DNA of 64,000 nt from Methanoregulaceae archaeon (GCA_021371995.1 JAJFVA010000011.1:31302-95301); one strand, 5' to 3'; numbered from the stretch's first letter, positions 43,174 through 53,172 are shown. Numbers and translations are program-made. Notes: generated by a model not told the origin, from the letters alone.

Positions 43174-44334
43174 ATGGCCGATATTACCTCGTGGCTTAAA
43201 AAGAACCTCTCATCCTTCGAGCCCGATGAGTATCTCGCACTCAACGCCACGCGGCATCTTGGAAAAACCGAGCAGGCCAAACTCTTCTCTCCTGAAATCG
43301 AAAAAATGAGGACCGCTGAAGGCCGGTGGTACGAGGCCATAATGTACGAGATGTTTCTCAAAATGACACTCGAGTCAAGGGAGATAAAAGCACTTGCACT
43401 CAAGGGGGTGGATGTCCCCCATGGGAGCAGGGAGCGGATTAAGCTCGGCCAGAACGGACTTTTTTATTCGAGGTGCGGAGATATCACGGTCCGGGGAAAC
43501 GGGCAGGACCTTGCAGAATTTGATCTCCTGTTCATCGATCATAACAACCACATCGGATTTGCAGAAGTGGTCACATCCGCCTCAGATATGAAGGAGTTCG
43601 AGCAGGAGATCGCTTATAAACGGACGCTTCTCGGGTATCTCTTCGATCAGAAAGAGGTCACCTTTCTCCTGATATCTTCCTTTGATGTCACCAATTATGT
43701 CGTTGGAAGGCGTCTTGTCAGAACACCGCGGACTCTTAATATCCAGACTGCTTCCTGTGAAGAGATAAAATCGCAAATTACCCAAAAAAGGACGGGACAA
43801 CACCACACAAGGCCCCCAAGACACGAGAAATTTATTCTTGCCCGGGATATTCCACTCCGCCATCCTTTCGATTATGAGAAGTACCATGAATATGAGAAGA
43901 CAAAGGTCTTTACCTGGGTATCATCCACGAACGGAAAGGGAGATCGCCCGGGCCCGGAAGATGATACCGGGAGACTTGTTAAAAAGATCCTGTACGGCGC
44001 CATGTATCCATCAGCTGTCCGTTCGCTCTGTAGAAACCATGAATTCATCGTTCGTGGTGAGCGGATCGGGTATGATGAGATTATGAAACGGTATTCAAAA
44101 GCAGTACTTGCCACCGATCTCCCGGGCTTTGACCCCATTATCTACCTGCGGAACCGGCGAAAGCAGGAATACTTGAAGATGGTCCAGAACGGTGACGGCA
44201 ATTTCAAATTTGAACGCTTTACTCCTCCCAAAGTCGGATTCTTTCTCTGGCTTGAATCACTGCAGCCGATACTCGGTGCGCGGATATCAACAAGCATCCT
44301 CGATGCTTTCTCGCAAAACGGTTCTGATAAATAA
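43174..44334 (+). CDS. PD-(D/E)XK-like protein of unknown function
   Basis: The 386-residue soluble protein has a central segment GQDLAEFDLLFIDHNNHIGFAEVVTS (named as two parts: EFDLLF at 115-120 and FAEVVT at 129-134). D117 followed by E131-V-V recalls the D...ExK core of nuclease folds, but the usual Lys is missing. An N-terminal helical part and a basic C-terminal part surround it. It is monocistronic, with a CTTATTTAAC TATA-like box about 35 bp before the ATG. A degenerate nuclease fold that binds nucleic acid is possible. Confidence 0.6.
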   Translation: MADITSWLKKNLSSFEPDEYLALNATRHLGKTEQAKLFSPEIEKMRTAEGRWYEAIMYEMFLKMTLESREIKALALKGVDVPHGSRERIKLGQNGLFYSRCGDITVRGNGQDLAEFDLLFIDHNNHIGFAEVVTSASDMKEFEQEIAYKRTLLGYLFDQKEVTFLLISSFDVTNYVVGRRLVRTPRTLNIQTASCEEIKSQITQKRTGQHHTRPPRHEKFILARDIPLRHPFDYEKYHEYEKTKVFTWVSSTNGKGDRPGPEDDTGRLVKKILYGAMYPSAVRSLCRNHEFIVRGERIGYDEIMKRYSKAVLATDLPGFDPIIYLRNRRKQEYLKMVQNGDGNFKFERFTPPKVGFFLWLESLQPILGARISTSILDAFSQNGSDK

Positions 44335-44695
44335 AGCGAACCGGTTGTCCAAGCCCGCAATCGTATTTTTGGCTTGTTATTGAATTTCGTTCTCTTCGAC
44401 CATGATTACCATTCCCGAGGCAGGATTCCGGCCATTTTGGTAGTCCTTGGTATCGTGGCATTCCGTCCACAATTTTCACCTTGTAGAAGACACAGTTTTT
44501 TTTTTGATACGTTTTCAGGGTTTGCATCTGCGGCCTACCAGGCGCTTGCTGGAGTGCCCCTCATGATACAGGCAGCGCGGTATCATGGTTTCAGCCTCTT
44601 TCATTGTCCTGACGGGTGGATCCCCCTTTGCCGATGGAGGTTACATGAAAAAAAGCCCGGGGTTGGGTACCCCGTGAGCGCCGTGGACTGGAATA
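44335..44695. other. Intergenic stretch between convergent genes
   Basis: The 361 bp hold no supported gene. A T10-type run at 44496-44505 may terminate the upstream plus-strand gene, and a hairpin terminator for the glutamate synthase gene lies at 44648-44674. Confidence 0.5.
44648..44674 (-). terminator. Hairpin plus T7 terminator after glutamate synthase gene
   Basis: On the minus strand GGGGT and ACCCC form a perfect 5-bp stem around a 5-base loop, then CCCGGGC-type bases and seven T residues follow. It is 22 bp after the glutamate synthase stop and looks like a bacterial intrinsic terminator. Confidence 0.55.
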
Positions 44696-46285
44696 TTAAT
44701 CGAGAAGCACAGTGAGTGCCTCGTCTGCGTAAGCATCCATAACGTAGGGGATCCCTGACACTTTGGACGCATCTTCGGTGAGTGCCATGAGATCGTTTCT
44801 CGAAATTGACCGTATATTGAAATTCCTGCTCCCTGCCATGATCTGCTGGAGCCCGACACGGAACTTCTGGGCGTAGGTGTAGATACCGATTGCCCCCATC
44901 GGGATATCCTTGAACTTTGATCCGTATTTTTCCTTGAGTTCCTCGTAAGTAACAAAAATCTCTTCCGGAACATTGCCGTATTTGGAGACGGTCTTTGGAA
45001 GCTCGCCTGCCTTGATCCACTTCTCGATATTCTTGCCGACCATTCCGGGGATCATAAGGCCCCTTCCCATGCAGACTGCTTTCACGTAGGGGCTTCCCAT
45101 GGCAATTGCCTTGAAAACATTAGGTTCATCCGAGAATCCTCCTGCCATGGCAATATCGGGGACACGGATGCCGCGCTTTTTCAGCAATTCGCAGTATTCA
45201 TAGGTAAGGGACTGGATGTAGAACGTCGGAATACCCCATTCGTTCATCATCGGCCACGGGCTCATTCCTGTTCCACCGGGTGCACCGTCAACTGTGAGGA
45301 GATCGATCTTTGCTTCGGCACTGTAACGGATGGCCATGGCAAGTTCAACTGCGGAATAAGCGCCGGTCTTGAGGGTAACCCTCTTGAACCCGATATCACG
45401 GAGCCGGTCCACTTCCTCAAGGAAACTTTCCTTTGATACAAATCCGAGGCGGGAGTGGCGTTCGAACTCCTTGATTGCCCCAGCCTTGAATGCCACCTGC
45501 ATATCAGGGCGGGTAGGATCAGGCACGACGATATATCCCCTCTTCTTGAGTTCGATTGCCCGGTCAAGGGTCTTGACCTTGATCTCTCCCCCGATACATT
45601 TCGCCCCCTGTCCCCATTTGAGCTCAATAGTATCGAGGTTGTGCTTTGAGGAGACGTATTCGGCAGTGCCGAGGCGGGTGTCCTCGACATTCATCTGGAC
45701 GAGCATCTCCCCGTAGCCTTCATGGAATTTCTTATAGATGTCAATACGCCGGTCCATTTCAGGGGACTTCTTCACTTTCCCTTTATTGTCCAGCTCGAGG
45801 GCAGGGTCCACACCGCAGACGTTTTCACCACACACGATGGTGATTCCGGAGATGGCAGCCCCGATTGCAAAATGTTCCCAGTTGATGCGGGCGATATCGG
45901 TTGATCCGAGGGCTCCGGTGAAGATCGGGAGACGCATCTTCACTTTCTTGTCCCAGCCATAGTCTGTCGTTGTGTCGACAGAATAAAATACAGCGGTGTC
46001 GGGACCAATCTCGGTGCCTTCGGGGAGTCCTTTAGCTCCCATGGCATATCCCTGGATGTTCAAATGGGAGTAGTCAATCGGGTAATTCTTGTCTGCTCCA
46101 GCGGTCATCTCACCGAACGGTCCGGGGTAGAGGACTTCTCTCCCCCGGAATGAGGAAAGCCAGATCTCGCAACTTCCCTTGCACCCGTCGAGACACCGTG
46201 TACAGATTCCGGACATCGGTACGACATCGCGTGAACGGTTTGCCGTGCCGGTAGCTTCATTGGCATTTGGCTGTCTGAGGTTCAT
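44696..46285 (-). CDS. Glutamate synthase, FMN-binding domain protein
   Basis: The 529-residue protein is the stand-alone synthase domain of archaeal glutamate synthase, which makes glutamate from 2-oxoglutarate and ammonia. It has an N-terminal CTRCLDGCKGSC cysteine cluster that may bind an iron-sulfur centre. The FMN-barrel contains GQGAKCIGGEIK, DLLTVDGAPGGTGMSPWP and IAMAGGFSDEPNVFKAIAMG. The ATG follows GGAGAGAAAA. The amidotransferase and GXGXG domains expected in the three-part archaeal enzyme are not nearby, so ammonia source and partner are unclear. Confidence 0.88.
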   Translation of the reverse strand: MNLRQPNANEATGTANRSRDVVPMSGICTRCLDGCKGSCEIWLSSFRGREVLYPGPFGEMTAGADKNYPIDYSHLNIQGYAMGAKGLPEGTEIGPDTAVFYSVDTTTDYGWDKKVKMRLPIFTGALGSTDIARINWEHFAIGAAISGITIVCGENVCGVDPALELDNKGKVKKSPEMDRRIDIYKKFHEGYGEMLVQMNVEDTRLGTAEYVSSKHNLDTIELKWGQGAKCIGGEIKVKTLDRAIELKKRGYIVVPDPTRPDMQVAFKAGAIKEFERHSRLGFVSKESFLEEVDRLRDIGFKRVTLKTGAYSAVELAMAIRYSAEAKIDLLTVDGAPGGTGMSPWPMMNEWGIPTFYIQSLTYEYCELLKKRGIRVPDIAMAGGFSDEPNVFKAIAMGSPYVKAVCMGRGLMIPGMVGKNIEKWIKAGELPKTVSKYGNVPEEIFVTYEELKEKYGSKFKDIPMGAIGIYTYAQKFRVGLQQIMAGSRNFNIRSISRNDLMALTEDASKVSGIPYVMDAYADEALTVLLD

Positions 46286-46498
46286 TTTTCTCTCCGTTGC
46301 TCATTTCCTATGGCAATTGAAGTAGGTTTGGGTTCCTGTCCTCCCAAACGTAACATTAATCTACCCTTTGAAGACTTATAAGCGCTTGCCTTCCTCCTCA
46401 TTATAATGATTGCGGTCATTTCCCTGCCTTTAACAGCCCGTATTTTTTCTTGAGGTTGGGAAAAAGGGATTAATCTGATGTGGATTAAAAAAACACCG

Positions 46499-47599
46499 TT
46501 AGAGTTCAACCAGCCGGTAAGCTCCGGTTCCGAGGCCAATCTCCTCTGCATACCGTATCTGCCGGTATCCATCCGTCCTCTCTCTCAGACCCCGGAACTT
46601 GTCTTCTCCCTCCCCGCGGTTAATGGTGAGTGCCGATTCCCGGAGCCCGGGCTGCCGGTTGACAAGATCAAAACTTGCAGCATCGATTGCGACAGGATCA
46701 CGCGATGCAAGGAATCCGACATCAGGAACCACTGGTGCGTCACTCCAGGGCACACAATCACAATCCGGTGTGATATGGGTCAGGAAATTGATATACCCTG
46801 CCTTCTTTCCCAGTGCTGCTCCAAATGCATATTCCACCATCCGTTCGGTGAACAACGGTATCTCGGTCTCCCAATCCACATCGATAGCGTGTTCGGGGCA
46901 TATTGTCATGCATTCAAAACAGCCGTTACAAAGATCTAGGTCAATCACAGATTTTCCGTCTACCAGACCCGCTGCAGAACAAGGGCAGACACCAAGGCAT
47001 TTCCCGCACCCGATGCATCTTCCTTCAATAATCAGGGGTCTAGCAGAATGTTGTTCCTGCTTCCCGGCAGGCGGGGCACATCCCATGGCAAGGTTCTTGA
47101 TTGCCCCCCCAAACCCTGCGACCTCATGCCCCTTGAAGTGGGAGAGCACGATGACAGATTTCACATCCGCGATATCACCAGAGATCAGTACCCGATCGAA
47201 ATGACGCTTGCCGATCTTCACTTCCCTGTAATTTTTCCCGATGATACCATCAGCGATGAGAATGGGAGCGGCAATGGTTGCATAGGAGAAGCCGTGTTCA
47301 AGGGCGATAACGATGTGATCCACGGCATTCGAACGGCTTCCCATATACAGGGTATTTGAATCGGTAAGAAACGGCTTTCCTCCATGCTCCCGGATTTTGT
47401 CGACTACCTGACGTGCGAAGACCGGGTTGACATATGAATCGTTTCCCCGTTCACCAAAATGGATCTTTACCGCCACTGCAGCATCGCTATCGATGCAATC
47501 GCCGAATCCGGCCGCTTCGAAAAGGGCACGCACTTTGGCAGCACTGCTCTGGCACGGATCCCGGGCCTTCAGGCCAGCAAAAAAGACGTCCCGGCTCAT
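46499..47599 (-). CDS. DUF362 iron-sulfur protein
   Basis: The 366-residue protein has an N-terminal DUF362 domain and two ferredoxin-like clusters, CIGCGKCLGVCPCSA (about residues 200-214) and CNGCFECMTICPEHA (about 227-241), inserted before a C-terminal part. An electron-transfer or maturation role is likely, but the substrate is unknown. The ATG follows AGAGGAGAGAC. It has no obvious operon partner. Confidence 0.85.
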   Translation of the reverse strand: MSRDVFFAGLKARDPCQSSAAKVRALFEAAGFGDCIDSDAAVAVKIHFGERGNDSYVNPVFARQVVDKIREHGGKPFLTDSNTLYMGSRSNAVDHIVIALEHGFSYATIAAPILIADGIIGKNYREVKIGKRHFDRVLISGDIADVKSVIVLSHFKGHEVAGFGGAIKNLAMGCAPPAGKQEQHSARPLIIEGRCIGCGKCLGVCPCSAAGLVDGKSVIDLDLCNGCFECMTICPEHAIDVDWETEIPLFTERMVEYAFGAALGKKAGYINFLTHITPDCDCVPWSDAPVVPDVGFLASRDPVAIDAASFDLVNRQPGLRESALTINRGEGEDKFRGLRERTDGYRQIRYAEEIGLGTGAYRLVEL

Positions 47600-47832
47600 G
47601 TCTCTCCTCTGCTTCTGATGTTCATTCGCTGAGCCAATAATATTACTGAACGAGAGGACTATCCAGTACAGCGGGATGACTCACCTTTTTTCCCTGGAAT
47701 CCCTTTAAAGCAAGCCAAATCTGCATCATATCTTCTCCCAAGCGAAAATCTGCCCTGATGGAATCCCGGATATTGTATAATCAGGTCACGGTCATTTGAC
47801 CCGGCAATCTTAAAAATAAGCGATAAGAGTGA

Positions 47833-48321
47833 TTATTCCCTCTTCCCCAGCTGGTGGTCAAGCCAGAAGAGGTGGCCGGGAATGTCCCCGATCATCTTGA
47901 TCTGGGCAAGGATCTCGCTCGCATTCGCTTCTTCTTCGACCTGTTCCTTTACGAACCAGCCAAGGAAGTTCTTGGTGGCGTAATCCTTCTCCTTTTGAGA
48001 GAGTTCCACAAGGGCATGGATAAGCCCGGTCACCTTCTGCTCATGCGCATATACCTGCTCAAAGACTGCCTGGGGTGATTTCCATGGGGTCTTTGGGGCA
48101 TCGATCGCTGTAAGTTTGGGGGTTCCTCCAGCCTCGATGATATAGTCATAGAACTTCATCCCGTGTGCCATCTCTTCTTTTGCCTGGAGCCGCAGCCATT
48201 TGGCAAATCCCTTCATGGGAAATGATTCGAAGTAAGCAGACATTGCAAGATAAAGATACGACGAGTAAAATTCAGCATTCAGTTGTTTATTCAGGGCATC
48301 TTCGATTGACTTTTTCAGCAT
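47833..48321 (-). CDS. ftn: Ferritin
   Basis: The 162-residue four-helix protein has NAEFYSSYLYLAMSAYFES and the di-iron centre residues in KEEMAHGMKFYDYI and later EQVEEEANA. It stores iron as ferric mineral and limits oxidative damage. A consensus AAAGGAGGAAAAA precedes the ATG. The length matches bacterial-type non-heme ferritins. Confidence 0.93.
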   Translation of the reverse strand: MLKKSIEDALNKQLNAEFYSSYLYLAMSAYFESFPMKGFAKWLRLQAKEEMAHGMKFYDYIIEAGGTPKLTAIDAPKTPWKSPQAVFEQVYAHEQKVTGLIHALVELSQKEKDYATKNFLGWFVKEQVEEEANASEILAQIKMIGDIPGHLFWLDHQLGKRE

Positions 48322-48421
48322 TTTTTTCCTCCTTTATTACCCGAATGTTGGTGTATTTTCTTTTAATCCTTTCGAACAGGCACAGTATCCCGTTCACCCC
48401 GGAAAAATTTTTTGAAATTTT

Positions 48422-49162
48422 TTATTTCCGGACAATCACCGATGCTTCCTGGTCAAAAGGATTCGTCCGCATGGCAAGCGAGAATAGGTAGGGATAATTC
48501 TTTTTGAGGTATTTCATGTAATCAACCCACTGTATCGAGAGGTTCCGGTATACCCTGACAAGGTCTCCGTTGATATGGGAAAGATCGGTATCCGGTAGTT
48601 TTCCTGCCCCGCTCCTCCGTTCAAGTTCCTCGGTCAGATGGAAAACTGCCCTGAGCGTTTCGGTAAACATCTGGTGTTCAAGGAGCACGGGGTTTTCAAG
48701 CAGGCGGAGAAGGAAATTTCTCTTTTCGTGTAGGAAGGTGGTGAGATTCCGTATGTCAATTTTGCTGATATCAACCTCGTACCGGTATGCTTCCAGGAAT
48801 CCTTTCAGATCTTCAAATTCCTGGTCCTGCCAGGTATCTTGGATAAGAAGCTGTTTCCTTATGCCATCCAGTCCCGGATCACAATCGGAAATCCCGGCAA
48901 GGAGAGTGGTACCGACTTCAGAGAAGAAGGTCCCGATGACCATGTTCAGTTTCTCAAGCCGCTCCCTACGCGATCGCATCGTGAGCAGCTCATTCAGGAT
49001 AATGGTCACCAGAAATGCGCTGATAGGCAGGAATCCAAGCGAATTGAATACGTAATTCAGTGTATCTGTCGGATTTTTCAGGACAAGGAACTTGATCGAG
49101 TAGACCGCTATGCTAAACGAGACCAGTGCAAGACCGAGTTTGAGCTGCCAGCTGAATCGCAT
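48422..49162 (-). CDS. Membrane-anchored protein of unknown function
   Basis: The 246-residue protein has two N-terminal membrane helices (about residues 7-25 and 37-58), then a long, mostly helical cytoplasmic part. The ATG at 49162 is preceded by GAGGTGTGTTA; an upstream frame to 49330 has no such support. I do not recognise the family. It stands alone between ferritin and the VOC protein genes. Confidence 0.7.
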   Translation of the reverse strand: MRFSWQLKLGLALVSFSIAVYSIKFLVLKNPTDTLNYVFNSLGFLPISAFLVTIILNELLTMRSRRERLEKLNMVIGTFFSEVGTTLLAGISDCDPGLDGIRKQLLIQDTWQDQEFEDLKGFLEAYRYEVDISKIDIRNLTTFLHEKRNFLLRLLENPVLLEHQMFTETLRAVFHLTEELERRSGAGKLPDTDLSHINGDLVRVYRNLSIQWVDYMKYLKKNYPYLFSLAMRTNPFDQEASVIVRK

Positions 49163-49235
49163 TAACACACCTCGTAAAACTATGTTAATATTGTAGTAAA
49201 AGAATGCGTTCTGTAAATTAATAATAAAAAAATGG

Positions 49236-50327
49236 TTACTGTTTTCCCGCCGCCCGCGTAAGCATCTCGACATTGCTTTTTGTAAAAAACCCTTCAAACC
49301 CTTGATACCGGTGAATGTATTCATTGACAATCATCGTGTGAGGGGAGGGAACCGAAAAGGTCTGTTTTAATCCCTCCTCTTCTGATCCCACCAGTTCAAC
49401 AAGGAACTCCATACCGTCTTTTTTGAGTGCATCCCAGGTATCTTCGATATGGTCGGTCTGGAATGCCATATGGTGGACTCTTGTCCCGTAATTGTGGATG
49501 AACATCTCGGTCGGTCCCGGGTCCGTATCTTCCCGGAACGGCTCGATTCCTGAGGTAAAGACCATAGCATAGTCATCTTTTGACAGCCTGGCCACACTGG
49601 TGATGGAATTCAGGGATCTGACAAACACGGCAAAATCAAAGGAATAATTGGTGAGCTCCATGAACTCAATGATCGCATCGTTCCGCCCGAGTGCTTTCAC
49701 CCTTGTCGCGGTGTGATCAAGTCCGTGGATATTGGCCAGGTGGGGCAGGGGGGGTTTTTTGAGGGAGAGGGGGAGGGTTACTGCAGTATGAGCCGCATAG
49801 TTACCCACCTTTCCCTTCCATTCGATGAAGCCGAGTGTATTTCCGGTATATCGTGATGGTATCGTCTGGATAAAACGGAAGTGAGGATATTCGTTGATGT
49901 CCGGTGTCATGAAACGGACCCCCCGCCCCGACTGGATTTCCACGTACCGATCGAGTCCCGTCGTTCGGAACACGAAAGTTTCAAGGCGGGTATTGGGAAG
50001 ATTTTGTGTTTTTTGGGCTGAATTCACTGCAACGAAAGGACTTTCACCCTTTTTCCTCGACCTGATTAGAAAGGATGCAGAACCCTTTGTCCCGAGCACA
50101 AAGGTCGTGAATGAATCATCCTCAAAATAAGCCTCTGCCGAGAGTCCGGTATACCTTAAAAGTTCTTTCGCTGATGGTTCAAGCCGTCCGGGCTCTGTGC
50201 TGATAATAACGGAATCAAGACCATGCACCAGCCCCTCAAGTCCCAACTCTTTTCTCATTGTAAGAACGGCAGGGATCCTGGCGGCAAGGTCCTGCTCCTG
50301 GCGGGCCATAAAAACCTCCTGTGACAT
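49236..50327 (-). CDS. VOC protein resembling 4-hydroxyphenylpyruvate dioxygenase
   Basis: The 363-residue protein has two VOC domains; the second has HPPD-like metal ligands in IHGLDHTATRV, TRVHHMAFQTDHIEDTW and the C-terminal VNEYIHRYQGFEGF. HPPDs convert 4-hydroxyphenylpyruvate to homogentisate with O2, which is odd for a strict anaerobe. The ATG at 50327 has GGAAGGCGATGTT upstream; ATG 50399 and a start at 50486 are alternatives, and the latter overlaps the YHS gene. No other tyrosine-catabolic gene is present, so substrate and reaction are unsure. Confidence 0.72.
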   Translation of the reverse strand: MSQEVFMARQEQDLAARIPAVLTMRKELGLEGLVHGLDSVIISTEPGRLEPSAKELLRYTGLSAEAYFEDDSFTTFVLGTKGSASFLIRSRKKGESPFVAVNSAQKTQNLPNTRLETFVFRTTGLDRYVEIQSGRGVRFMTPDINEYPHFRFIQTIPSRYTGNTLGFIEWKGKVGNYAAHTAVTLPLSLKKPPLPHLANIHGLDHTATRVKALGRNDAIIEFMELTNYSFDFAVFVRSLNSITSVARLSKDDYAMVFTSGIEPFREDTDPGPTEMFIHNYGTRVHHMAFQTDHIEDTWDALKKDGMEFLVELVGSEEEGLKQTFSVPSPHTMIVNEYIHRYQGFEGFFTKSNVEMLTRAAGKQ

Positions 50328-50440
50328 AACATCGCCTTCCTGAAACGCACCCCTTTCGGGAGTATCTTCCAATGGGGAGAATTTGGGGCGTAAACGCATA
50401 TTAGGTTTGGCGAAAAGGAAAAATGGAGAGAATAGGTTTC

Positions 50441-50584
50441 CTATTCTGCATACTTTGCGGGGTCTGCATCGAATTTTTTCTTGCAACCCGGGGCACAGAA
50501 ATAGTAGGTCTTCCCTTTATATTCGCTCGTGAATGTAGCGGTTTTTTCGTCAACCGTCATTTTACAGATCGGATCGATAGCCAT
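50441..50584 (-). CDS. YHS-domain metal-binding protein
   Basis: This 47-residue protein is a single YHS domain with DPICKMTVDE, YKGKTYYFCAPGCKKKFDADPAKY. The Cys residues are suited to bind copper or related heavy metals. The ATG at 50584 lies 4 bp after the CopA stop, so it is the second gene of the copA operon and may act as a metallochaperone or metal-binding accessory. Confidence 0.85.
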   Translation of the reverse strand: MAIDPICKMTVDEKTATFTSEYKGKTYYFCAPGCKKKFDADPAKYAE

Positions 50585-50588
50585 TGCT

Positions 50589-53027
50589 TCACCTCTGGAT
50601 CGTACCTTTCTTTGCCGGGGGAATATACCTTTTGAGCAGGAGCGAGAGCGATACAACCGTAACAGAACTCGCTGCCATCGCAAACGCTGCAAGAACAGGG
50701 CTGAATATATACCCGGTGAACGGATACAGAACCCCGGCAGCCAGCGGGATTAGGACCATGTTATAGGCAAATGCCCAGAATATATTCTGCTTGATCCGGC
50801 TCATCACCTTCCTCGAGAGCTGAATCGCGGCAACAGCGTCGAGCAGGTCGTCTTTTATCAGCACGATATCCCCGCTCTCGATTGCGACATCTGTCCCGCT
50901 CCCGATCGCGATACCGACGTCTGCCCGGGCAAGGGCAGGGGCATCATTGATGCCGTCCCCGACGAATGCAACCACAGCACCGGCAGCCTGAAGCGATTTT
51001 ACTTCCCGTTCTTTGTCTTCCGGGAGCACTTCCGCAATAACCCGGCTGATTCCCACCTGCCGTCCCACTGCTTCCGCGGTCCTCTTATTGTCGCCCGTGA
51101 TCATCGCCACGGACAACCCCATATTCGTGAGTTCCCGTATCGCTTCTGGGGTTGTTTCCTTGGTCGTGTCAGCAATGGCAATGATGCCTGCAATCCGGCC
51201 GGCAACGGCAACAAGCACGGCGGTCTTCCCATCCTCTTCAAGCCGGATAATCTGCTGATCGGTTCCCTTTTGTATCTCCACGCTTTTCCCTGCAAGGAGC
51301 ACCCTGTTCCCGACCAGAACCTCCTCTCCAAGAACCCTGGCAGTTACGCCTTTCCCACCGAACGTGGTAAACTCCGCTGACTCCTCGATCGGGACCTGCA
51401 ACTCCTCTGCTTTTCTGACTACCGCTTCTGCGAGTGGGTGAGTTGCATTCCTCTCCACGCTCGCGGCAAGGGATATGAGTGTCCGGTCATCGATCCCTGA
51501 AGATATGAGGTCTGTTACCTCAGGTTTTCCTCTTGTCAGGGTTCCGGTCTTGTCAAATATTACCGCAGTCAGGCGATCTGCAATTTCGAGCGCTTCGCCA
51601 TTCCGGATCAGGATCCCAAGCTCTGCGCCTCTTCCAACACCGACCGTGACTGCAGTGGGGGTTGCCAGACCAAGTGCACATGGACAGGCTACCACAAGAA
51701 CCGAGATGAGAGCGGTGAGCGCGAAGAGAAGGGTTGAACCGAGAAGATAATACCAGACAGCGAAAGCACCAGTTGCAATGATCAGAACGACAGGGATAAA
51801 GTAGGAGACCGCGACATCTGCAATCCGCTGGACTGGCGGCTTTGATGCCTGGGCTTCCTCAACAAGACTGATGATCTGGGCGAGCACCGTATCTTTTCCA
51901 ACCTTTTCTGTCCTGAAAGTGAAGACACTGTTCGTGTTGAGAGATCCTCCAATCACCTTGGACCCCTTTGACTTCAGGACCGGGATGGGTTCACCGGTGA
52001 TCATTGACTCGTCAACGTAACTCTCCCCATCAATGACCTCTCCGTCTACCGGGATCTTTCCACCCGGTTTGACAATGACGAAATCGCCGGTCACAACATC
52101 CCCGATCGCAATCTCTGTTTCGTTCCCTTCACGAAGGACAAGGGCGGTCCGGGGACGGAGACCTACAAGTTTCCTGATCGCTTCGGACGTGCGTCCCTTT
52201 GCACGGGTTTCGAGATACCTGCCGAGGATCAGAAACGATGCGAGCATGATGGCGGTATCGTAGAACATGAAGTCATGGGTAAGCACGATACCAAGGGTCC
52301 CAAGAACACTCGCTCCGTACGCGACTCCAGTTCCCATCGCATACATCACATCCATGTTGAGGGTCCGGTTCCGGAGTGCAGTCATTGCGGCGCGGAAGAT
52401 GGGATAAGCCACGTAGAAGAACACAGGGGTGGAGACCACAAGCATGAACCATGAGAGGGTGTGCATCGGCACCGGCAACGGGATGAACATCAGGAGGAAG
52501 AGCGGGATACTTACGGCAAACCCGATCGAGAAGCGCCGGAACTTATCGGAGAGATCCCGCTGCCGTTCCTTTTCCTCTGCCTCAGGGGAGAGGTCCTCGG
52601 CAATACCCATATACTGGTACCCGGCTGCTTCAATTTCGGCCTTCATATCTTCAGGGGAAGAGACAGACGGATTATAGCTCACATATGCCTTCTCTGTTGC
52701 CAGGTTCACCCTCGCCTGGATGACTCCGGGGAGTGATGAGAGGGCTTTTTCGATGGTCTCCACACAGGTGGCACACATCATCCCTCCCACCCTTATAATC
52801 ACTTCCTGATGTATGATTTCGTATCCTGCACCCCGAATCGCTTCTTCAATCTGCCGGAGTGATATTTTTCCGGGATCGAACTCCACCTGTGCAGTATCGT
52901 TACCAAAATTTACCTGCACTTCTGTGCCTTTTCCGAGGCTTTTTACAGCGTCCTCAATCGTTACCGCACAGGTGGCACAATGCATCCCGGAGATGTTAAG
53001 ATCTGCCTTCTTCTTCCCGCTCACCAT
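50589..53027 (-). CDS. copA: Copper-translocating P-type ATPase
   Basis: The 812-residue P1B ATPase has two N-terminal heavy-metal domains (GMHCATC near residue 14 and GGMMCATC near 80), the CPC transport motif in ACPCALGLATP, phosphorylation site DKTGTLT, TGDN and the GDGINDAPALA hinge. Six to eight membrane helices surround these motifs. It exports Cu+ from the cytoplasm. The next gene is a YHS protein 4 bp downstream. Confidence 0.95.
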   Translation of the reverse strand: MVSGKKKADLNISGMHCATCAVTIEDAVKSLGKGTEVQVNFGNDTAQVEFDPGKISLRQIEEAIRGAGYEIIHQEVIIRVGGMMCATCVETIEKALSSLPGVIQARVNLATEKAYVSYNPSVSSPEDMKAEIEAAGYQYMGIAEDLSPEAEEKERQRDLSDKFRRFSIGFAVSIPLFLLMFIPLPVPMHTLSWFMLVVSTPVFFYVAYPIFRAAMTALRNRTLNMDVMYAMGTGVAYGASVLGTLGIVLTHDFMFYDTAIMLASFLILGRYLETRAKGRTSEAIRKLVGLRPRTALVLREGNETEIAIGDVVTGDFVIVKPGGKIPVDGEVIDGESYVDESMITGEPIPVLKSKGSKVIGGSLNTNSVFTFRTEKVGKDTVLAQIISLVEEAQASKPPVQRIADVAVSYFIPVVLIIATGAFAVWYYLLGSTLLFALTALISVLVVACPCALGLATPTAVTVGVGRGAELGILIRNGEALEIADRLTAVIFDKTGTLTRGKPEVTDLISSGIDDRTLISLAASVERNATHPLAEAVVRKAEELQVPIEESAEFTTFGGKGVTARVLGEEVLVGNRVLLAGKSVEIQKGTDQQIIRLEEDGKTAVLVAVAGRIAGIIAIADTTKETTPEAIRELTNMGLSVAMITGDNKRTAEAVGRQVGISRVIAEVLPEDKEREVKSLQAAGAVVAFVGDGINDAPALARADVGIAIGSGTDVAIESGDIVLIKDDLLDAVAAIQLSRKVMSRIKQNIFWAFAYNMVLIPLAAGVLYPFTGYIFSPVLAAFAMAASSVTVVSLSLLLKRYIPPAKKGTIQR

Positions 53028-53172
53028 GCCCCTTCTCCTGTATATACCCAGAGTGATGGTATGAAGGGTTATATTTACCTCTCATGGGACTGGAAAGAAT
53101 GCATTTTTCCGGGATCGATCCCGACTTTCCGCCAACTTAAATTATATCAGCTCACCTGCTGCAGAGACGATT

